Under the pieces are notes generated by a model. The model had not been told where the DNA came from, made no database searches, and saw nothing but the letters and a program-made list of their open reading frames with translations. Below, piece by piece: positions 25,528 through 34,523 of a DNA stretch of 59,780 bases (position 1 is its first letter; the number at the start of each line of letters is the position of its first letter). This stretch comes from Cenarchaeum sp. SB0675_bin_21. GTDB lineage: Archaea; Thermoproteota; Nitrososphaeria; Nitrososphaerales; Nitrosopumilaceae. A program made the translations under genes and the position numbers. The stretch is taken from NCBI GenBank assembly GCA_009843815.1, contig VYCS01000023.1:1-59780 (forward strand), in the 5' to 3' direction.

Positions 25528-26205
25528 TCAGAACCGTCTCTCTTTTGGCAGTAGTGGTGATAAGGCGCGCGCAAACTCCATCAGATTCTTGGTCTGATAA
25601 TACACTACACCAGGACCGGTTATCTCTGTGACCAGCGCCTCACCACCAAATATGGTGGTCTTGAAGCTCCCATGTCGTCTAACATCATATTGTATCGTAC
25701 CCGACAGGGCCACCAGTTGATAGTTGTCTAAAATCATACTCTCATCTGCTTTTAGTGTAACCTTTCTGATGCCGCCCCAACCATCCACGAATACATCCCC
25801 TGTACCGATGGTCTTTAACATGAAGAGATTACTTCCGAATATCCCCTTTGTAAAGCCCTGCCACTTTGTGTCCAGTGTTATCGTACCAGTAGATGCCACG
25901 TACGAGCCTGATTGTATTATGTACTCCTCGTCTACATGTATGACATCTATATCTCCTAGTACATTACCTGTGACGCCCAGCATACAGTTATCCTCCTGAG
26001 CCGTAAACTCGTTGACAAAGAATGATTCGCCGGCCAGTACCGTTGATTTTAATGTCCTGAATAGACCACCCTCACGGGTCCTTGTGTTCGTAGTTATATC
26101 GCCACGCATGTACACCATCGCCCCTGCCTCGGCGGTAACTTTGTCATTCCAGTCCATAACAAAGTCCACCATGCCTACCGGGTTCTTGACTATGTCGTAT
26201 CGCAT
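25528..26205 (-). CDS. AIM24/TIGR00266 family protein
   Basis: A 225-residue beta-rich protein starting MRYDIVKNPVGMVDF. The repeated pattern VTAEAGAMVYMRGDI, GGLFRTLKSTVLAGESFFVNEF, and GDVFVDGWGGIRKVTL is that of the TIGR00266 (AIM24-like) family. The biochemical role of the family is not established; mitochondrial AIM24 affects inner-membrane organisation. The frame extends to 26286, but the family N-terminus is at the internal ATG. Confidence 0.85.
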   Translation of the reverse strand: MRYDIVKNPVGMVDFVMDWNDKVTAEAGAMVYMRGDITTNTRTREGGLFRTLKSTVLAGESFFVNEFTAQEDNCMLGVTGNVLGDIDVIHVDEEYIIQSGSYVASTGTITLDTKWQGFTKGIFGSNLFMLKTIGTGDVFVDGWGGIRKVTLKADESMILDNYQLVALSGTIQYDVRRHGSFKTTIFGGEALVTEITGPGVVYYQTKNLMEFARALSPLLPKERRF

Positions 26206-26348
26206 ATTGTACAATACATGGGGATGCGTAAAATGGTTTCGTAGAAGGAACACCATGAAACAGATGCCACCAGCAGTCTGATTCATTAGTAATGTGGCTC
26301 ATCCGCAACAACAGACAATACTAAAAATAAATAAAAAATATTCTCAAG

Positions 26349-26606
26349 TCAGGGACAGCCCTGCATCTTCTGTATGAAGTAGCCTTGAGATTTAATAGCA
26401 TCTTCTACAGGAGCCGGAGCGCCTTGGGAGTGACAGAACTGACACTCTTTGGTGGTCATAACTGCGTCACCCTCGCCGATGGATGTCAACCACTCCTTGC
26501 CATACTGTATGGCTTTATCGTGGTCGCGCTTGTCGGTGATGACATCAAAATGCATAGTGTGGCCATCAGAAGCCTTCACATATGTATCGTAGACGTGTAC
26601 TTCCAT
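26349..26606 (-). CDS. DUF2024 family protein
   Basis: Eighty-five residues opening MEVHVYDTYVKASDGHTMHFDV, the family signature, followed by KAIQYGKEWLTSIGEGDAVMT and a cysteine-containing tail (CQFCHSQ). DUF2024 proteins are small and of unknown function; the CxxCH pair here could bind metal. The spacing to neighbours (63 nt downstream of the AIM24 start, 33 nt from the JAMM gene) allows an operon. Confidence 0.82.
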   Translation of the reverse strand: MEVHVYDTYVKASDGHTMHFDVITDKRDHDKAIQYGKEWLTSIGEGDAVMTTKECQFCHSQGAPAPVEDAIKSQGYFIQKMQGCP

Positions 26607-26639
26607 GTATATGCTTGAGAATGATGGGATATTTAGATT

Positions 26640-27077
26640 TCACGCAGTATTCTCTGTTTGTATAGCGATTTCATGTATGTCATCGTCCATATGCCACGCC
26701 CTAAATGTGTGGTCCACACCTGAATGTATGACCCAGGCAACGGGGTTTACATGCATGTACTCTCTGTCGGTCTCAGACGGTATGGCCAAAGATGTTGGAT
26801 GTGAATGATATATCCCTACCACGTCCATACTGTTGTCGTATGCCTGTATTGTATCTTCATTGCTTATTGAAAATTGTATGGGTGATTTTGCAATATTCTC
26901 CACAAATGTTACATCCTGTACGATATACGTATCCTGTTTAATGATGCCATGCAATATGCCACAAGCCTCATTGGGAATACACTCTGCCGAGTGCATGGCT
27001 AGTCTATTTAGTGTCTGTTTATCTATGATGATTTTGGATGGCGGTATACCTTTACCCCTCCACTTCAGGAGTCTCAT
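26640..27077 (-). CDS. JAMM/MPN+ metalloprotease
   Basis: A 145-residue Mov34/MPN domain protein. The zinc site is complete: Glu near residue 33 (NEACGIL), HSHPTSLAIPSETD (His-x-His and Asp). This is the JAMM motif of deubiquitinase-like proteases; in archaea such enzymes cleave ubiquitin-like SAMP conjugates or process sulfur carriers. No ubiquitin-like or E1 gene is adjacent, so the substrate is inferred. The start overlaps the end of the upstream cupredoxin gene by 26 nt. Confidence 0.88.
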   Translation of the reverse strand: MRLLKWRGKGIPPSKIIIDKQTLNRLAMHSAECIPNEACGILHGIIKQDTYIVQDVTFVENIAKSPIQFSISNEDTIQAYDNSMDVVGIYHSHPTSLAIPSETDREYMHVNPVAWVIHSGVDHTFRAWHMDDDIHEIAIQTENTA

Positions 27078-27903
27078 CTGTTATAGTTTCATCAGGCATC
27101 ACTTGCGCATCCTGTATGGTAAATATGGACTGCATCCATGGATGTACTATGCAAAAGTAGGTGTATTCACCAACCGCTAGAGGTGTAGTATCCAAAAAGT
27201 ATGTGTCTCCTGCATTGATCAAACCTGAATCAAACGTTGCACCAACATCATCCATACTACTTACTGTATGCGCCACAAGATCCTCGTTAAACCACTCTAT
27301 ACCCGAACCCACACTCACCACCAACTCATCTGGCAGATAATCTGGATTGCCTTGTATGTCAGAGCCATTCAGTATGGTCGCTGTTACTATATTTCCTGTA
27401 AACGGCTCTGGCTCTGGCTCTGGTATCTCTTCTGGTACCTCTTCGGGTATGAGGTATGTATCTGGTCCCACCAGTCCAAATGCCATGTATGACACTATGC
27501 CTGCCGCCGCGGCCATGGCAAATATGGCGCCTAATGACTTTGTATACTGAGGCTTCTTTGTTGCTACATATGCCATTATGACTGCCGGAAATGTTATTGC
27601 TATCAATATTCCCGCAAATACACCGGTTGTACTTATTGTATTAAACAGGAATCCGGCCATTCCAAATGCCAAGACTATGGATAGGACCACTAACATTGTA
27701 GCTTTGGCCCTATTGCTTGTGGATATGCCGCCATCTAGTATCCCCGTGGCCAGAAATATCAACCCTATCATCATGGTGAGGCCTGTCAAGGCATGCATGC
27801 CATCAATGAATGTGTGTGCCAAGCCTGAGTAAGATATGACAACGCCCGCTAGCCCTATGGCTGTGAGCCCCATTCCGGGCATCATCAAGTCCCAATTACT
27901 CAT
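27052..27903 (-). CDS. Membrane protein with C-terminal blue-copper domain
   Basis: A 283-residue fusion. Residues about 1-155 hold six hydrophobic helices. A Pro/Glu linker (IPEEVPEEIPEPEPEPF) leads to a plastocyanin-like domain with copper ligands His (VAHTVSS) and Cys-His-Met in CIVHPWMQ. The helices would anchor the copper domain on the outer face of the cytoplasmic membrane, where ammonia oxidisers use many such proteins for electron transfer in place of cytochrome c. A direct role in the respiratory chain is inference. Confidence 0.9.
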   Translation of the reverse strand: MSNWDLMMPGMGLTAIGLAGVVISYSGLAHTFIDGMHALTGLTMMIGLIFLATGILDGGISTSNRAKATMLVVLSIVLAFGMAGFLFNTISTTGVFAGILIAITFPAVIMAYVATKKPQYTKSLGAIFAMAAAAGIVSYMAFGLVGPDTYLIPEEVPEEIPEPEPEPFTGNIVTATILNGSDIQGNPDYLPDELVVSVGSGIEWFNEDLVAHTVSSMDDVGATFDSGLINAGDTYFLDTTPLAVGEYTYFCIVHPWMQSIFTIQDAQVMPDETITDETPEVEG

Positions 27904-28175
27904 TTAATTACGATTTCTGTCATATCTAAATAATTCTTTGTTTCTATTATGCGAGAGTGGACACGTGCTCATCTACCTTCAAGTCATGGATGTAAATACT
28001 TCCTCAGACCTAACATATGACTAAACTGTCTTAATATTGAAATCCCTGCTATTTACTAATTTTATTATGTCAGATTTCTTTTACAAAGTTGGATGATGAT
28101 CTAAACTGTATAGCTGATGGACAGGACAGAGGTAGATGGAGTCAAAGTGTGCAGTCACAAACACATTTTGTGTGC

Positions 28176-29327
28176 TCATCTCCTTATTGCCCTCTGTATG
28201 TATGCTGATGCCCGACGCATCTCATTGGCGGTGATATCTTTGGCAATATGCGCCACTCCTCGAACCCCCAACAATGCAAGTATGGCGCCCACATGAAAGT
28301 CAAAGTCACCATCATCTGTTATCTGTTTTAATGTATGCGGTTGCACATTATGAAGTAAAGAGTCGATGGCTACATTGTCTAGGCGTGCCAATATCTTTCG
28401 TACTGTATGTTGAGCCTCAAACTCTCCTCCAAACCTCTTCTTCCAGATATGTGAATAGTTGAGATGGTTTCTGTCATCCGTCTCCAAATATTTGACAACT
28501 GCTCTGCCTGCCAGCATTCCACCAGCGCCACTAGAGTATATGCCGCCGCCGGTGGTGGGCTTTGTCTGCCCAGCGGCATCCCCCACTAGTATGGTATTGT
28601 CCCGAACCACATCTGGCAAGGGCCCGCCTACCCATATGGGAGCTATAATCCTGCGAAATATCGAATAGTTGCCCATGTCATCCAGTAACGACTGCATGGT
28701 TGCTGTAACATCAATGCGGTATCCTCCAACACCAACCTTGCCTATACCACTTCGTGTAGGTATCACCCATGCAAAGAATCCCGGATACTTTAGATTATCC
28801 AATATCACAGTCACCTCTCCTTGACGTATCCAGTCTGCACATATCTCGTATTGCGCCGATGCCAATAGGTTGGGACCACTCAATGTATGTGCTCCCCGCG
28901 CGTCTATCACTATACTGCACGGTATGTCTCCTGAGCTACTCTTTACTGTACCATCTGATGTGCCTTTAAAGGAGACTCCTGACCAGATGTGAGCACCATT
29001 ATTTTGAGCCTGTTCTGCCACATACTTATCCAGCATGCGGCGGTCCACCTCTAGTATGCCATCACCTGCGCCAACTTGTATACTGTGACCGTTTGGTGAC
29101 ACTATCTTTGCTGTTTTTATGTGATTGCCCGCTATCTGGCTTGATGGTATTACTCCAAGATAGTCTAGCGCTGCCCTACTTACCAGTCCGCCGCAGTGCT
29201 GTGGTGTACCTATCTCGTGACTCTTTTCTAATACTAGTACACTATACCCTTGAGATGATATCTCCCGGGCGCAGAGCAGCCCTGATATGCTTCCTCCTGC
29301 CACAACTACATCATATTTGTATGTCAA
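28176..29327 (-). CDS. Geranylgeranyl reductase family flavoprotein
   Basis: An FAD-dependent oxidoreductase that saturates isoprenoid chains of archaeal lipids (or related prenyl groups). The dinucleotide fold is YDVVVAGGSISGLLCAREIS, followed by CGGLVSR, the FAD loop GDAAGQTKPTTGGGIYSSGAGG, and the substrate-side PGFFAWVIP. From the TTG at 29327 it has 383 residues, the family's normal size; the frame upstream of that (to 29495) runs through the antisense pth2 gene and is rejected. It is divergent from pth2 across 52 nt. Confidence 0.88.
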   Translation of the reverse strand: MTYKYDVVVAGGSISGLLCAREISSQGYSVLVLEKSHEIGTPQHCGGLVSRAALDYLGVIPSSQIAGNHIKTAKIVSPNGHSIQVGAGDGILEVDRRMLDKYVAEQAQNNGAHIWSGVSFKGTSDGTVKSSSGDIPCSIVIDARGAHTLSGPNLLASAQYEICADWIRQGEVTVILDNLKYPGFFAWVIPTRSGIGKVGVGGYRIDVTATMQSLLDDMGNYSIFRRIIAPIWVGGPLPDVVRDNTILVGDAAGQTKPTTGGGIYSSGAGGMLAGRAVVKYLETDDRNHLNYSHIWKKRFGGEFEAQHTVRKILARLDNVAIDSLLHNVQPHTLKQITDDGDFDFHVGAILALLGVRGVAHIAKDITANEMRRASAYIQRAIRR

Positions 29328-29379
29328 CCTGATATGATGTACTCTAAAGGTTTTATCATGGTATCGATACGTTGATACT

Positions 29380-29727
29380 GTGATAAAGCAGGTCATAGCG
29401 GTTCGTACAGATCTAAAGATGGGCAAGGGCAAGATTGCTGCGCAAGTGGGACATGCCTGTGTAATGGCCTCGGAGACAGCACGTGTATCGTACAATGATT
29501 GGTGGTCGCAATGGTGGCAGGGTCAAGAGAAGGTAGTTCTAAAGGTACCCTCATATGGAGACTTGGAGCATATACGATGCGAGGCTGCCCGTATGAAACT
29601 ACCATACTGTGTAGTGAGTGATGCGGGTCATACACAACTAAGTCCGGGAACTGTTACGTGTGTATCGGTGGGCCCGGCGCCCGAACGCATGATAGATTCT
29701 ATAACCGGCGACCTGTCACTACTCTAA
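29380..29727 (+). CDS. pth2: Peptidyl-tRNA hydrolase, type 2
   Basis: Releases peptides from prematurely detached peptidyl-tRNA. The 115-residue protein matches the Pth2 family in length and in motifs: MIKQVIAVRTDLKMGKGKIAAQVGHA, VVSDAGHTQLSPGT and VSVGPAPERMIDSITGDL at the C-terminus. It starts at GTG; a TTTTAT box about 27 nt upstream supports a leaderless message. Confidence 0.95.
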   Translation: MIKQVIAVRTDLKMGKGKIAAQVGHACVMASETARVSYNDWWSQWWQGQEKVVLKVPSYGDLEHIRCEAARMKLPYCVVSDAGHTQLSPGTVTCVSVGPAPERMIDSITGDLSLL

Positions 29728-29859
29728 AACTTCCAAAGACGTATGATGTATAATTTCTTGTGTATCTCAATAAACCACTAAATGACGCATAGGAGGGAAT
29801 CATGGCACTGCATCAAAAGAGGTATGTGATAAGATGCCTTGCAGGATGTGATATAAGAT

Positions 29860-29956
29860 GCCGCTCGGCTGCTGCACGGTCCGGCGACGACCTGAACAGG
29901 TGTCGGGAGCACGCTGTCCCGCGCATTTGCGCGCCCGCGACCTCGGCCGCAGCGGC
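29860..29956 (+). ncRNA. GC-rich structured island, candidate ncRNA
   Basis: A sharply GC-rich block in AT-rich intergenic DNA (29728-30230). GCCGCTCGGC (29860) pairs with GCCGCAGCGGC (29946-29956) apart from a bulge. Inside are a hairpin CGAC-ACCT/AGGT-GTCG and a perfect CGCGC-ATTT-GCGCG hairpin, giving a compact three-way fold. Against an RNA, a 65-codon Cys-rich frame (29802-29999, +) begins after an ideal AGGAGGG site, and an antisense 84-codon frame also exists. I favour RNA. RNase P and SRP RNA signatures were looked for and not found. Confidence 0.35.
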
Positions 29957-30109
29957 TTGTATGGGGAAGGCCTGTCGCGAGAGTAAAGATATCATGTAGC
30001 GTTCCATCTCACAAATGTTACAGTATGCCCCACCTCGCAGAGCTGTTACAATCCCGAGATGAGACATTTGGCCAAATATTTTAAGTCTTGATGTACATCT
30101 TTGCTAGTA

Positions 30110-30124
30110 CCGGCGAGACGCCGG
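30110..30124. repeat. Perfect hairpin CCGGCG/CGCCGG
   Basis: Six-base-pair GC stem with loop AGA, about 107 nt before the start of the propeller gene. No T-run follows, so it is not an obvious terminator. It may belong to a leader or to an unrecognised RNA. Confidence 0.35.
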
Positions 30125-30230
30125 CCATACTGTCTTATCACTGGATATGTGATAGTATGATAGTATCCTCGTTGGCACACAATGCACTAAAATTGAGTAC
30201 AGATATAACTCACTTTATGTGGTTGGTAGT

Positions 30231-31844
30231 ATGACAAAGAAGCATAACTATGCTGGTTATCGTGGTTCAAGTAGCCGCAACACCAAAAGGTTGGGAATCA
30301 TTGTAGCCGCGTTCTTTGGGTTTATACTGTTATCTTCTACTGTCTTTATAGCGGCAAATCCCTCATTTCTGTTTGGTGGAGGTCCGCCTACCCCAGACCA
30401 GGTGACCATAACTGACACACCTCAAGATAACTATCCTGATGTACAGCGACCGCAGTTTTGTGGTGTGGCAGAACCATCCGCAAATGCGTTTATTGTTGAG
30501 TATAATATTCCCACACCCTGTACACAACCAAACCCCATAGTGGTTGATCCGACCGGTATGGTGTGGTTTGTTGGTACCAACACGGGCGATGTTGCATCAT
30601 TCCATCCCGTCACTGAAGTTATTACAGAGTACGAAAACCCACTCTGGGATGATAGTTCTGTATCCATGATATGGGATATGGAGTACAAAGATGGATATCT
30701 GTGGTATGCTGATGAATCCCATCAATCTGTATGGCGTTTTGATACTGCAACAAAAGAGTATAGACAGTTTGCTGATATCTTCTCCAGTGGCTCTCTACCA
30801 CAAGTGATACAACTATACGGCACAGACATAGTTATAAACGACTTTTTAGGCAACACTTTGGTCGTACTTGATGCCTCAGATTTGGAGTCTGGCCTTGTAT
30901 ATTATGATGTGCCATCTAATGTAACTTCGGCAGTAACTGCAGGATTTGATATTGATGATAATGATACAATATGGTATACTACATGGGTCCCCAATGTGGG
31001 AGGTTTACTGGTAAATGTGCATCTGGACTTGATCAAACGTGTAGAAGCGATACCGCCTCGTACATTTGAGTTACCTCCAGGTCTTCTGACTCCCAACGGT
31101 TTGACTATAGATAATTCAGGAATTTTGTGGCTGGCAGACACGAGCAGCTCGTACTTCTTCTCGTTTAATACAACATCTGAGACATTTACCCACTATGTCA
31201 CCAGTCCGCCGGATGTACTATCATACGGAAATATGACTGGTGTTATACAGACTCCTGTATCAAGACCCTACTGGATAGATATATCTGATAGCGGCAAGGT
31301 GATATTCAATGAGCAGACCGCCAATCGTATAGCCGTATTTGATACTGATACTGAGAGACTGATAGAGTACTCCATACCGTCCAGAAATCCATTCTGGTCT
31401 GACTGTGGAGGAATGGCGTCCTGTGGTATAGCACAGGCGCTGGGCATACAATCACACGAAGACAAGGTATGGTTCACTGAATGGGCAGAGAACCACATAG
31501 GCGTACTGGACACTGCGCAGCCCATACCTGTGGATATCAATCTTAGTGACAGGAGACTGACATTATACCCAGGTGAGAATGCTATGCTATCATATGATAT
31601 AATTCCTGACTCAAGTCGTCCTACATCCATCGAACCGATAATTGTACACACGCACAACTCTTTGGTGCCAATACAACTAGTGACTACTGGTATACAGATA
31701 CTGGACAGCCCCACTAGTGTACCCTTGCAGATTGTCAGTGAGAGTTGGGCTGAGCCTGGCATATACAAGATACTATTAGGTGTAAGGTCAGGATCAGTCT
31801 CGGTATCTGAATTTTTGACCGTCGAGATTCTACCCGAACCATGA
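30231..31844 (+). CDS. Membrane-anchored Vgb-like beta-propeller protein
   Basis: A 537-residue protein. Residues about 20-45 form one membrane anchor (LGIIVAAFFGFILLSSTVFIA); the rest lies outside. Repeats of the streptogramin-lyase (Vgb/SMP-30-like) propeller type occur: NPIVVDPTGMVWFVGTNTGDVASF, MEYKDGYLWYADESHQSVWRF, LTIDNSGILWLADTSSSYFF and KVWFTEWAENHIGVLD. Four cysteines could form disulfides. A beta-sandwich domain (about 440-537) closes the protein. The enzymatic activity is unknown. Its stop overlaps the truD start (ATGA). Confidence 0.82.
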   Translation: MTKKHNYAGYRGSSSRNTKRLGIIVAAFFGFILLSSTVFIAANPSFLFGGGPPTPDQVTITDTPQDNYPDVQRPQFCGVAEPSANAFIVEYNIPTPCTQPNPIVVDPTGMVWFVGTNTGDVASFHPVTEVITEYENPLWDDSSVSMIWDMEYKDGYLWYADESHQSVWRFDTATKEYRQFADIFSSGSLPQVIQLYGTDIVINDFLGNTLVVLDASDLESGLVYYDVPSNVTSAVTAGFDIDDNDTIWYTTWVPNVGGLLVNVHLDLIKRVEAIPPRTFELPPGLLTPNGLTIDNSGILWLADTSSSYFFSFNTTSETFTHYVTSPPDVLSYGNMTGVIQTPVSRPYWIDISDSGKVIFNEQTANRIAVFDTDTERLIEYSIPSRNPFWSDCGGMASCGIAQALGIQSHEDKVWFTEWAENHIGVLDTAQPIPVDINLSDRRLTLYPGENAMLSYDIIPDSSRPTSIEPIIVHTHNSLVPIQLVTTGIQILDSPTSVPLQIVSESWAEPGIYKILLGVRSGSVSVSEFLTVEILPEP

Positions 31845-33043
31845 TTGTACCACCACTGGACAAAGAGATAGGAATTGATTCGTACTATACAGATGGTCAA
31901 GGGTGCGGAGGCAGTATAAAGTCTAAACCTGATGACTTTGTGGTGTCTGAGATCATATCTGATGCGATACACAAATCCATAAAAGAAGAGGGAGAGTACG
32001 CTGTATACTCTCTATCCAAGCGAGGAGTGGATACGGCCCACTGCATATATGATGTGTATAGGCGATGCAGAGTTCGCCTCAAGGCGTTAGGACTGAAAGA
32101 CTCTAAAGCGTATACGACACAATATGTATGTGCAACATCCAAACGTGCCAATGTAACAGAACTACATACTGACAGATATGACCTTGTACTTTTAGGATAC
32201 GTCAAAAGACCCCTGACCAAAAAGGCTATGATCGGCAATCACTTTGTGGTTACGATTAAAGACCTACAGAACCCACCTGATAAATCTACCAATTATGATA
32301 TGGTGCCAAACCATTATGGATATCAACGGTTTGGTTCGCGTCGCCCTTTTACGCATCTCATAGGTCGGGCCATACTACATGGTGACTATAACAGTGCCAT
32401 ACACTTGATACTATATGAGGAGTCCATACATGACACGCCTCAGGCTACAGATACACGAAGACGCCTTGCCGATGCAACCACACATACTGAACGCCTGAGT
32501 ATACTGCCTAATTCAATGGATATAGAGAGAACCGTTCTAAAATCATTACACGAAAGTAATCATGACCACCGTACTGCCATTGCATCGCTGCCATTATACC
32601 TGCGTCGGTTGTATGTACAGGCATACCAATCCTACATATTTAATCTGACACTGAGTACTGCCATATCTGAAGGGTATAACATACAGGGCCCGACATCTGG
32701 TGATGTCTGCTTTGATGTACATGGTAAACTAGGAAAGTATGATGAGTACTCCAGCCAAATGCTGGCAATACCCACAGTAGGGTATGCATACTACAAAAAG
32801 ACCCGTTTTCATTCTATACTATCTGATATAATGAGTCGTGAAGGTATTGCCCCTAAAGACTTTTACATCAAACAGATGCAAGAGTTGAGTCTGGAGGGCG
32901 GCTTCAGGCAGGCTACCATATCCTGCAAGGATTATGCCATACATGATGAGCAGGTGTCATTTACGTTATCTAGGGGGTCGTTTGCAACTATGATTCTACG
33001 TGAAATTATCAAGCCTACGGACCCTATACGTGCCGGATTTTAA
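31841..33043 (+). CDS. truD: tRNA pseudouridine(13) synthase
   Basis: TruD converts U13 of certain tRNAs to pseudouridine. The catalytic Asp lies in LKALGLKDSKAYTTQYV; other family motifs are KPDDFVVSEI at the N-terminus, SKRGVDTAH, and HYGYQRFGSRRPFTHLIGRAILHGDY. The length of 400 residues with an inserted TRUD domain is normal. The start codon overlaps the propeller gene's stop, so translation is coupled despite unrelated roles. The 3' end overlaps a convergent small membrane gene by 20 nt. Confidence 0.94.
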   Translation: MIVPPLDKEIGIDSYYTDGQGCGGSIKSKPDDFVVSEIISDAIHKSIKEEGEYAVYSLSKRGVDTAHCIYDVYRRCRVRLKALGLKDSKAYTTQYVCATSKRANVTELHTDRYDLVLLGYVKRPLTKKAMIGNHFVVTIKDLQNPPDKSTNYDMVPNHYGYQRFGSRRPFTHLIGRAILHGDYNSAIHLILYEESIHDTPQATDTRRRLADATTHTERLSILPNSMDIERTVLKSLHESNHDHRTAIASLPLYLRRLYVQAYQSYIFNLTLSTAISEGYNIQGPTSGDVCFDVHGKLGKYDEYSSQMLAIPTVGYAYYKKTRFHSILSDIMSREGIAPKDFYIKQMQELSLEGGFRQATISCKDYAIHDEQVSFTLSRGSFATMILREIIKPTDPIRAGF

Positions 33044-33245
33044 TTATTGTAGATGTGGCTGTTACTATAATGCCAATTATGGCTATTGTTATGCCGTGAT
33101 TGATCCAATCCTGGCTCTGATACATGAAAGACTCCTCCGGTCCCACTACTCCCTGGCCTTGTAGATGAAATACGACACCAAACAATACAATCAACACTCC
33201 CATATACTGTATGTATCGTACAAGTGACTTTTTCATGCTACCCAT
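33024..33245 (-). CDS. Small two-helix membrane protein
   Basis: Seventy-three residues with helices YIQYMGVLIVLFGVVFHL and HGITIAIIGIIVTATSTIIKI and an acidic loop between. The family is not recognised. The start overlaps the upstream small gene by 8 nt, so both come from one mRNA; they may form a small membrane complex. Confidence 0.65.
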   Translation of the reverse strand: MGSMKKSLVRYIQYMGVLIVLFGVVFHLQGQGVVGPEESFMYQSQDWINHGITIAIIGIIVTATSTIIKIRHV

Positions 33246-33489
33246 CTAAGTCTACATATATACCAGAAACTGGATTGTTTATACGATCCCAGTATTTTTC
33301 ACATCCTTCGGCCTGAAAGTCGTTCTCTCTACATTCATTAAAGTGCGCCGTACTCTCTCGTTGCAGGTCGTCTGCGTATAGCACATCCTCTCCAATGGCC
33401 AAACCAATCAAGGCTATAATTGTCAGCGATGCTGACACTACAATCATTGAATAGCCTACCTTTGCATGATTCCTTTCAGGCTTCATCAT
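33238..33489 (-). CDS. Small single-helix membrane protein with Cys-rich outer domain
   Basis: Eighty-three residues: a basic N-terminus, one membrane helix (YSMIVVSASLTIIALIGLAIG), then an outer segment with two cysteines (NECRENDFQAEGCEKYWDRI), which could form a disulfide. The family is not recognised. It is translationally coupled to the next small membrane gene. The 276-nt stretch upstream holds no gene. Confidence 0.62.
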   Translation of the reverse strand: MMKPERNHAKVGYSMIVVSASLTIIALIGLAIGEDVLYADDLQRESTAHFNECRENDFQAEGCEKYWDRINNPVSGIYVDLDG

Positions 33490-33765
33490 ATATTTTCTTT
33501 GTATAGCAAATTTATGCCTTTATGCCATTTTTTACACTATTACGCAGCTCCTCCCACAAGCACACTGTGAGATGGCCTATCGGCCCTCTTGAGTGGCGGG
33601 CCTTACATCTAGAGGTTCGTTCTCAATATGCAGAGTTATAGCGTGCCAAAATGTGACATAACACAATCTAGAAAAAATATTTGTATCTGATTTTGTTATA
33701 TTAGATTATGTGGCCCGTTCATCTGTTAAAGAGAATACAGACGTCTATATCTGGAGGGTGTCACA

Positions 33766-34098
33766 ATGATTAGTATTCAGATACTTCACTATGAATTCTT
33801 GGGGCCCATACCTCTCCGGGAGTGGGGGCCTCCCATGGAGAAGGTGGTATACGTAATACTGTCCAGAGACAAAGATCAATTTCAAGTAATATATGCTGAT
33901 ACATGTGAGAGCACTAATGATCTGTCGTTCTTTGTTGATAATGATTCATTCTCATGCTGGATGAAACAGTCTGGCTCTGAGAACAACACGTATCTGGCAA
34001 TACTCCCCATGTTTGATGCCTCAGCAGATGACCGTAGGTATGTACTAGACAGGGTATTGGCCAGCATGAAACCTCCCTGTAACAAAAATAGTGCATGA
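33766..34098 (+). CDS. Conserved-looking protein of unknown function
   Basis: A 110-residue protein starting MISIQILHYEFLGPIPLREWGPPMEK, followed by alternating strands and helices (VVYVILSRDKDQFQVIYADTCES ... YLAILPMFDASADDRRYVLDRVL). It is preceded by a good Shine-Dalgarno-like GGAGGG eight bases before the ATG, unlike most genes here, so its mRNA has a leader. I recall the EFLGPI...EWGPPMEKVVY pattern as a thaumarchaeal protein, but no function is known to me. Confidence 0.72.
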   Translation: MISIQILHYEFLGPIPLREWGPPMEKVVYVILSRDKDQFQVIYADTCESTNDLSFFVDNDSFSCWMKQSGSENNTYLAILPMFDASADDRRYVLDRVLASMKPPCNKNSA

Positions 34099-34101
34099 AT
34101 G

Positions 34102-34353
34102 TCAGTCCGCTCTCTGCTGGTTTATCGCCTGACTTACTTTAAAGACCTCCAATGTTACCATGTCTATGGCCTTCTTTAGATGGGCAAACTCATTTAATGA
34201 GTGAATCTGTCCCTGTACCAACTCTCGCAATATTTTTGCAGTCTTGGTCTGGAACTCGTCCTTTGAAGTGACCTCCAACGCATTTATCTGAGCCAATAAA
34301 ATCTCCATGTCTTCTAGTAGTTGATCTGGCGGTGCATGATTTTTTGGATTCAA
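34102..34353 (-). CDS. Small helical protein, function unknown
   Basis: Eighty-three residues, almost entirely helical and probably coiled-coil forming (LLEDMEILLAQINALEV ... LKKAIDMVTLEVFKVSQAINQQRAD). There are no cysteines or membrane segments. It converges on the preceding gene 3 nt away and lies 23 nt downstream of the 48-residue Cys protein on the same strand. Confidence 0.6.
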   Translation of the reverse strand: MNPKNHAPPDQLLEDMEILLAQINALEVTSKDEFQTKTAKILRELVQGQIHSLNEFAHLKKAIDMVTLEVFKVSQAINQQRAD

Positions 34354-34376
34354 TATGTTGTGGTATAATCATAGCC

Positions 34377-34523
34377 CTATGTTAACTCTTCATCAATTCT
34401 ATGTATTCTGTCTATAAACGCATTACAGGTACAGCCGGGTATGCGACAGGCTCCCTTTCGCATAAGCGAGTTGCCGTCTCCGGCGTGAGCCTCATGCGTG
34501 TGAAAGCATCTGGCGCAGTTCAT
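34377..34523 (-). CDS. 48-residue cysteine/histidine-rich protein
   Basis: A short gene with starts and stops clearly defined: MNCARCFHTHEAH ... ACRIPGCTCNAFIDRI and ends DEELT. The spacing C-x2-C, two to three histidines, then C-x5-C-x-C suggests a single zinc site. Its ATG overlaps the stop of the dehydrogenase remnant (ATGA). The pattern resembles small thaumarchaeal zinc proteins, whose function I do not know. Confidence 0.7.
   Translation of the reverse strand: MNCARCFHTHEAHAGDGNSLMRKGACRIPGCTCNAFIDRIHRIDEELT

Noticed and set aside
28093-28118. Box C/D-like motif (ATGATGA, CTGA, TGATGG)
   Set aside because: The D' and C' boxes overlap and no final D box follows; one similar short string at 57858 is not enough to call a guide RNA.
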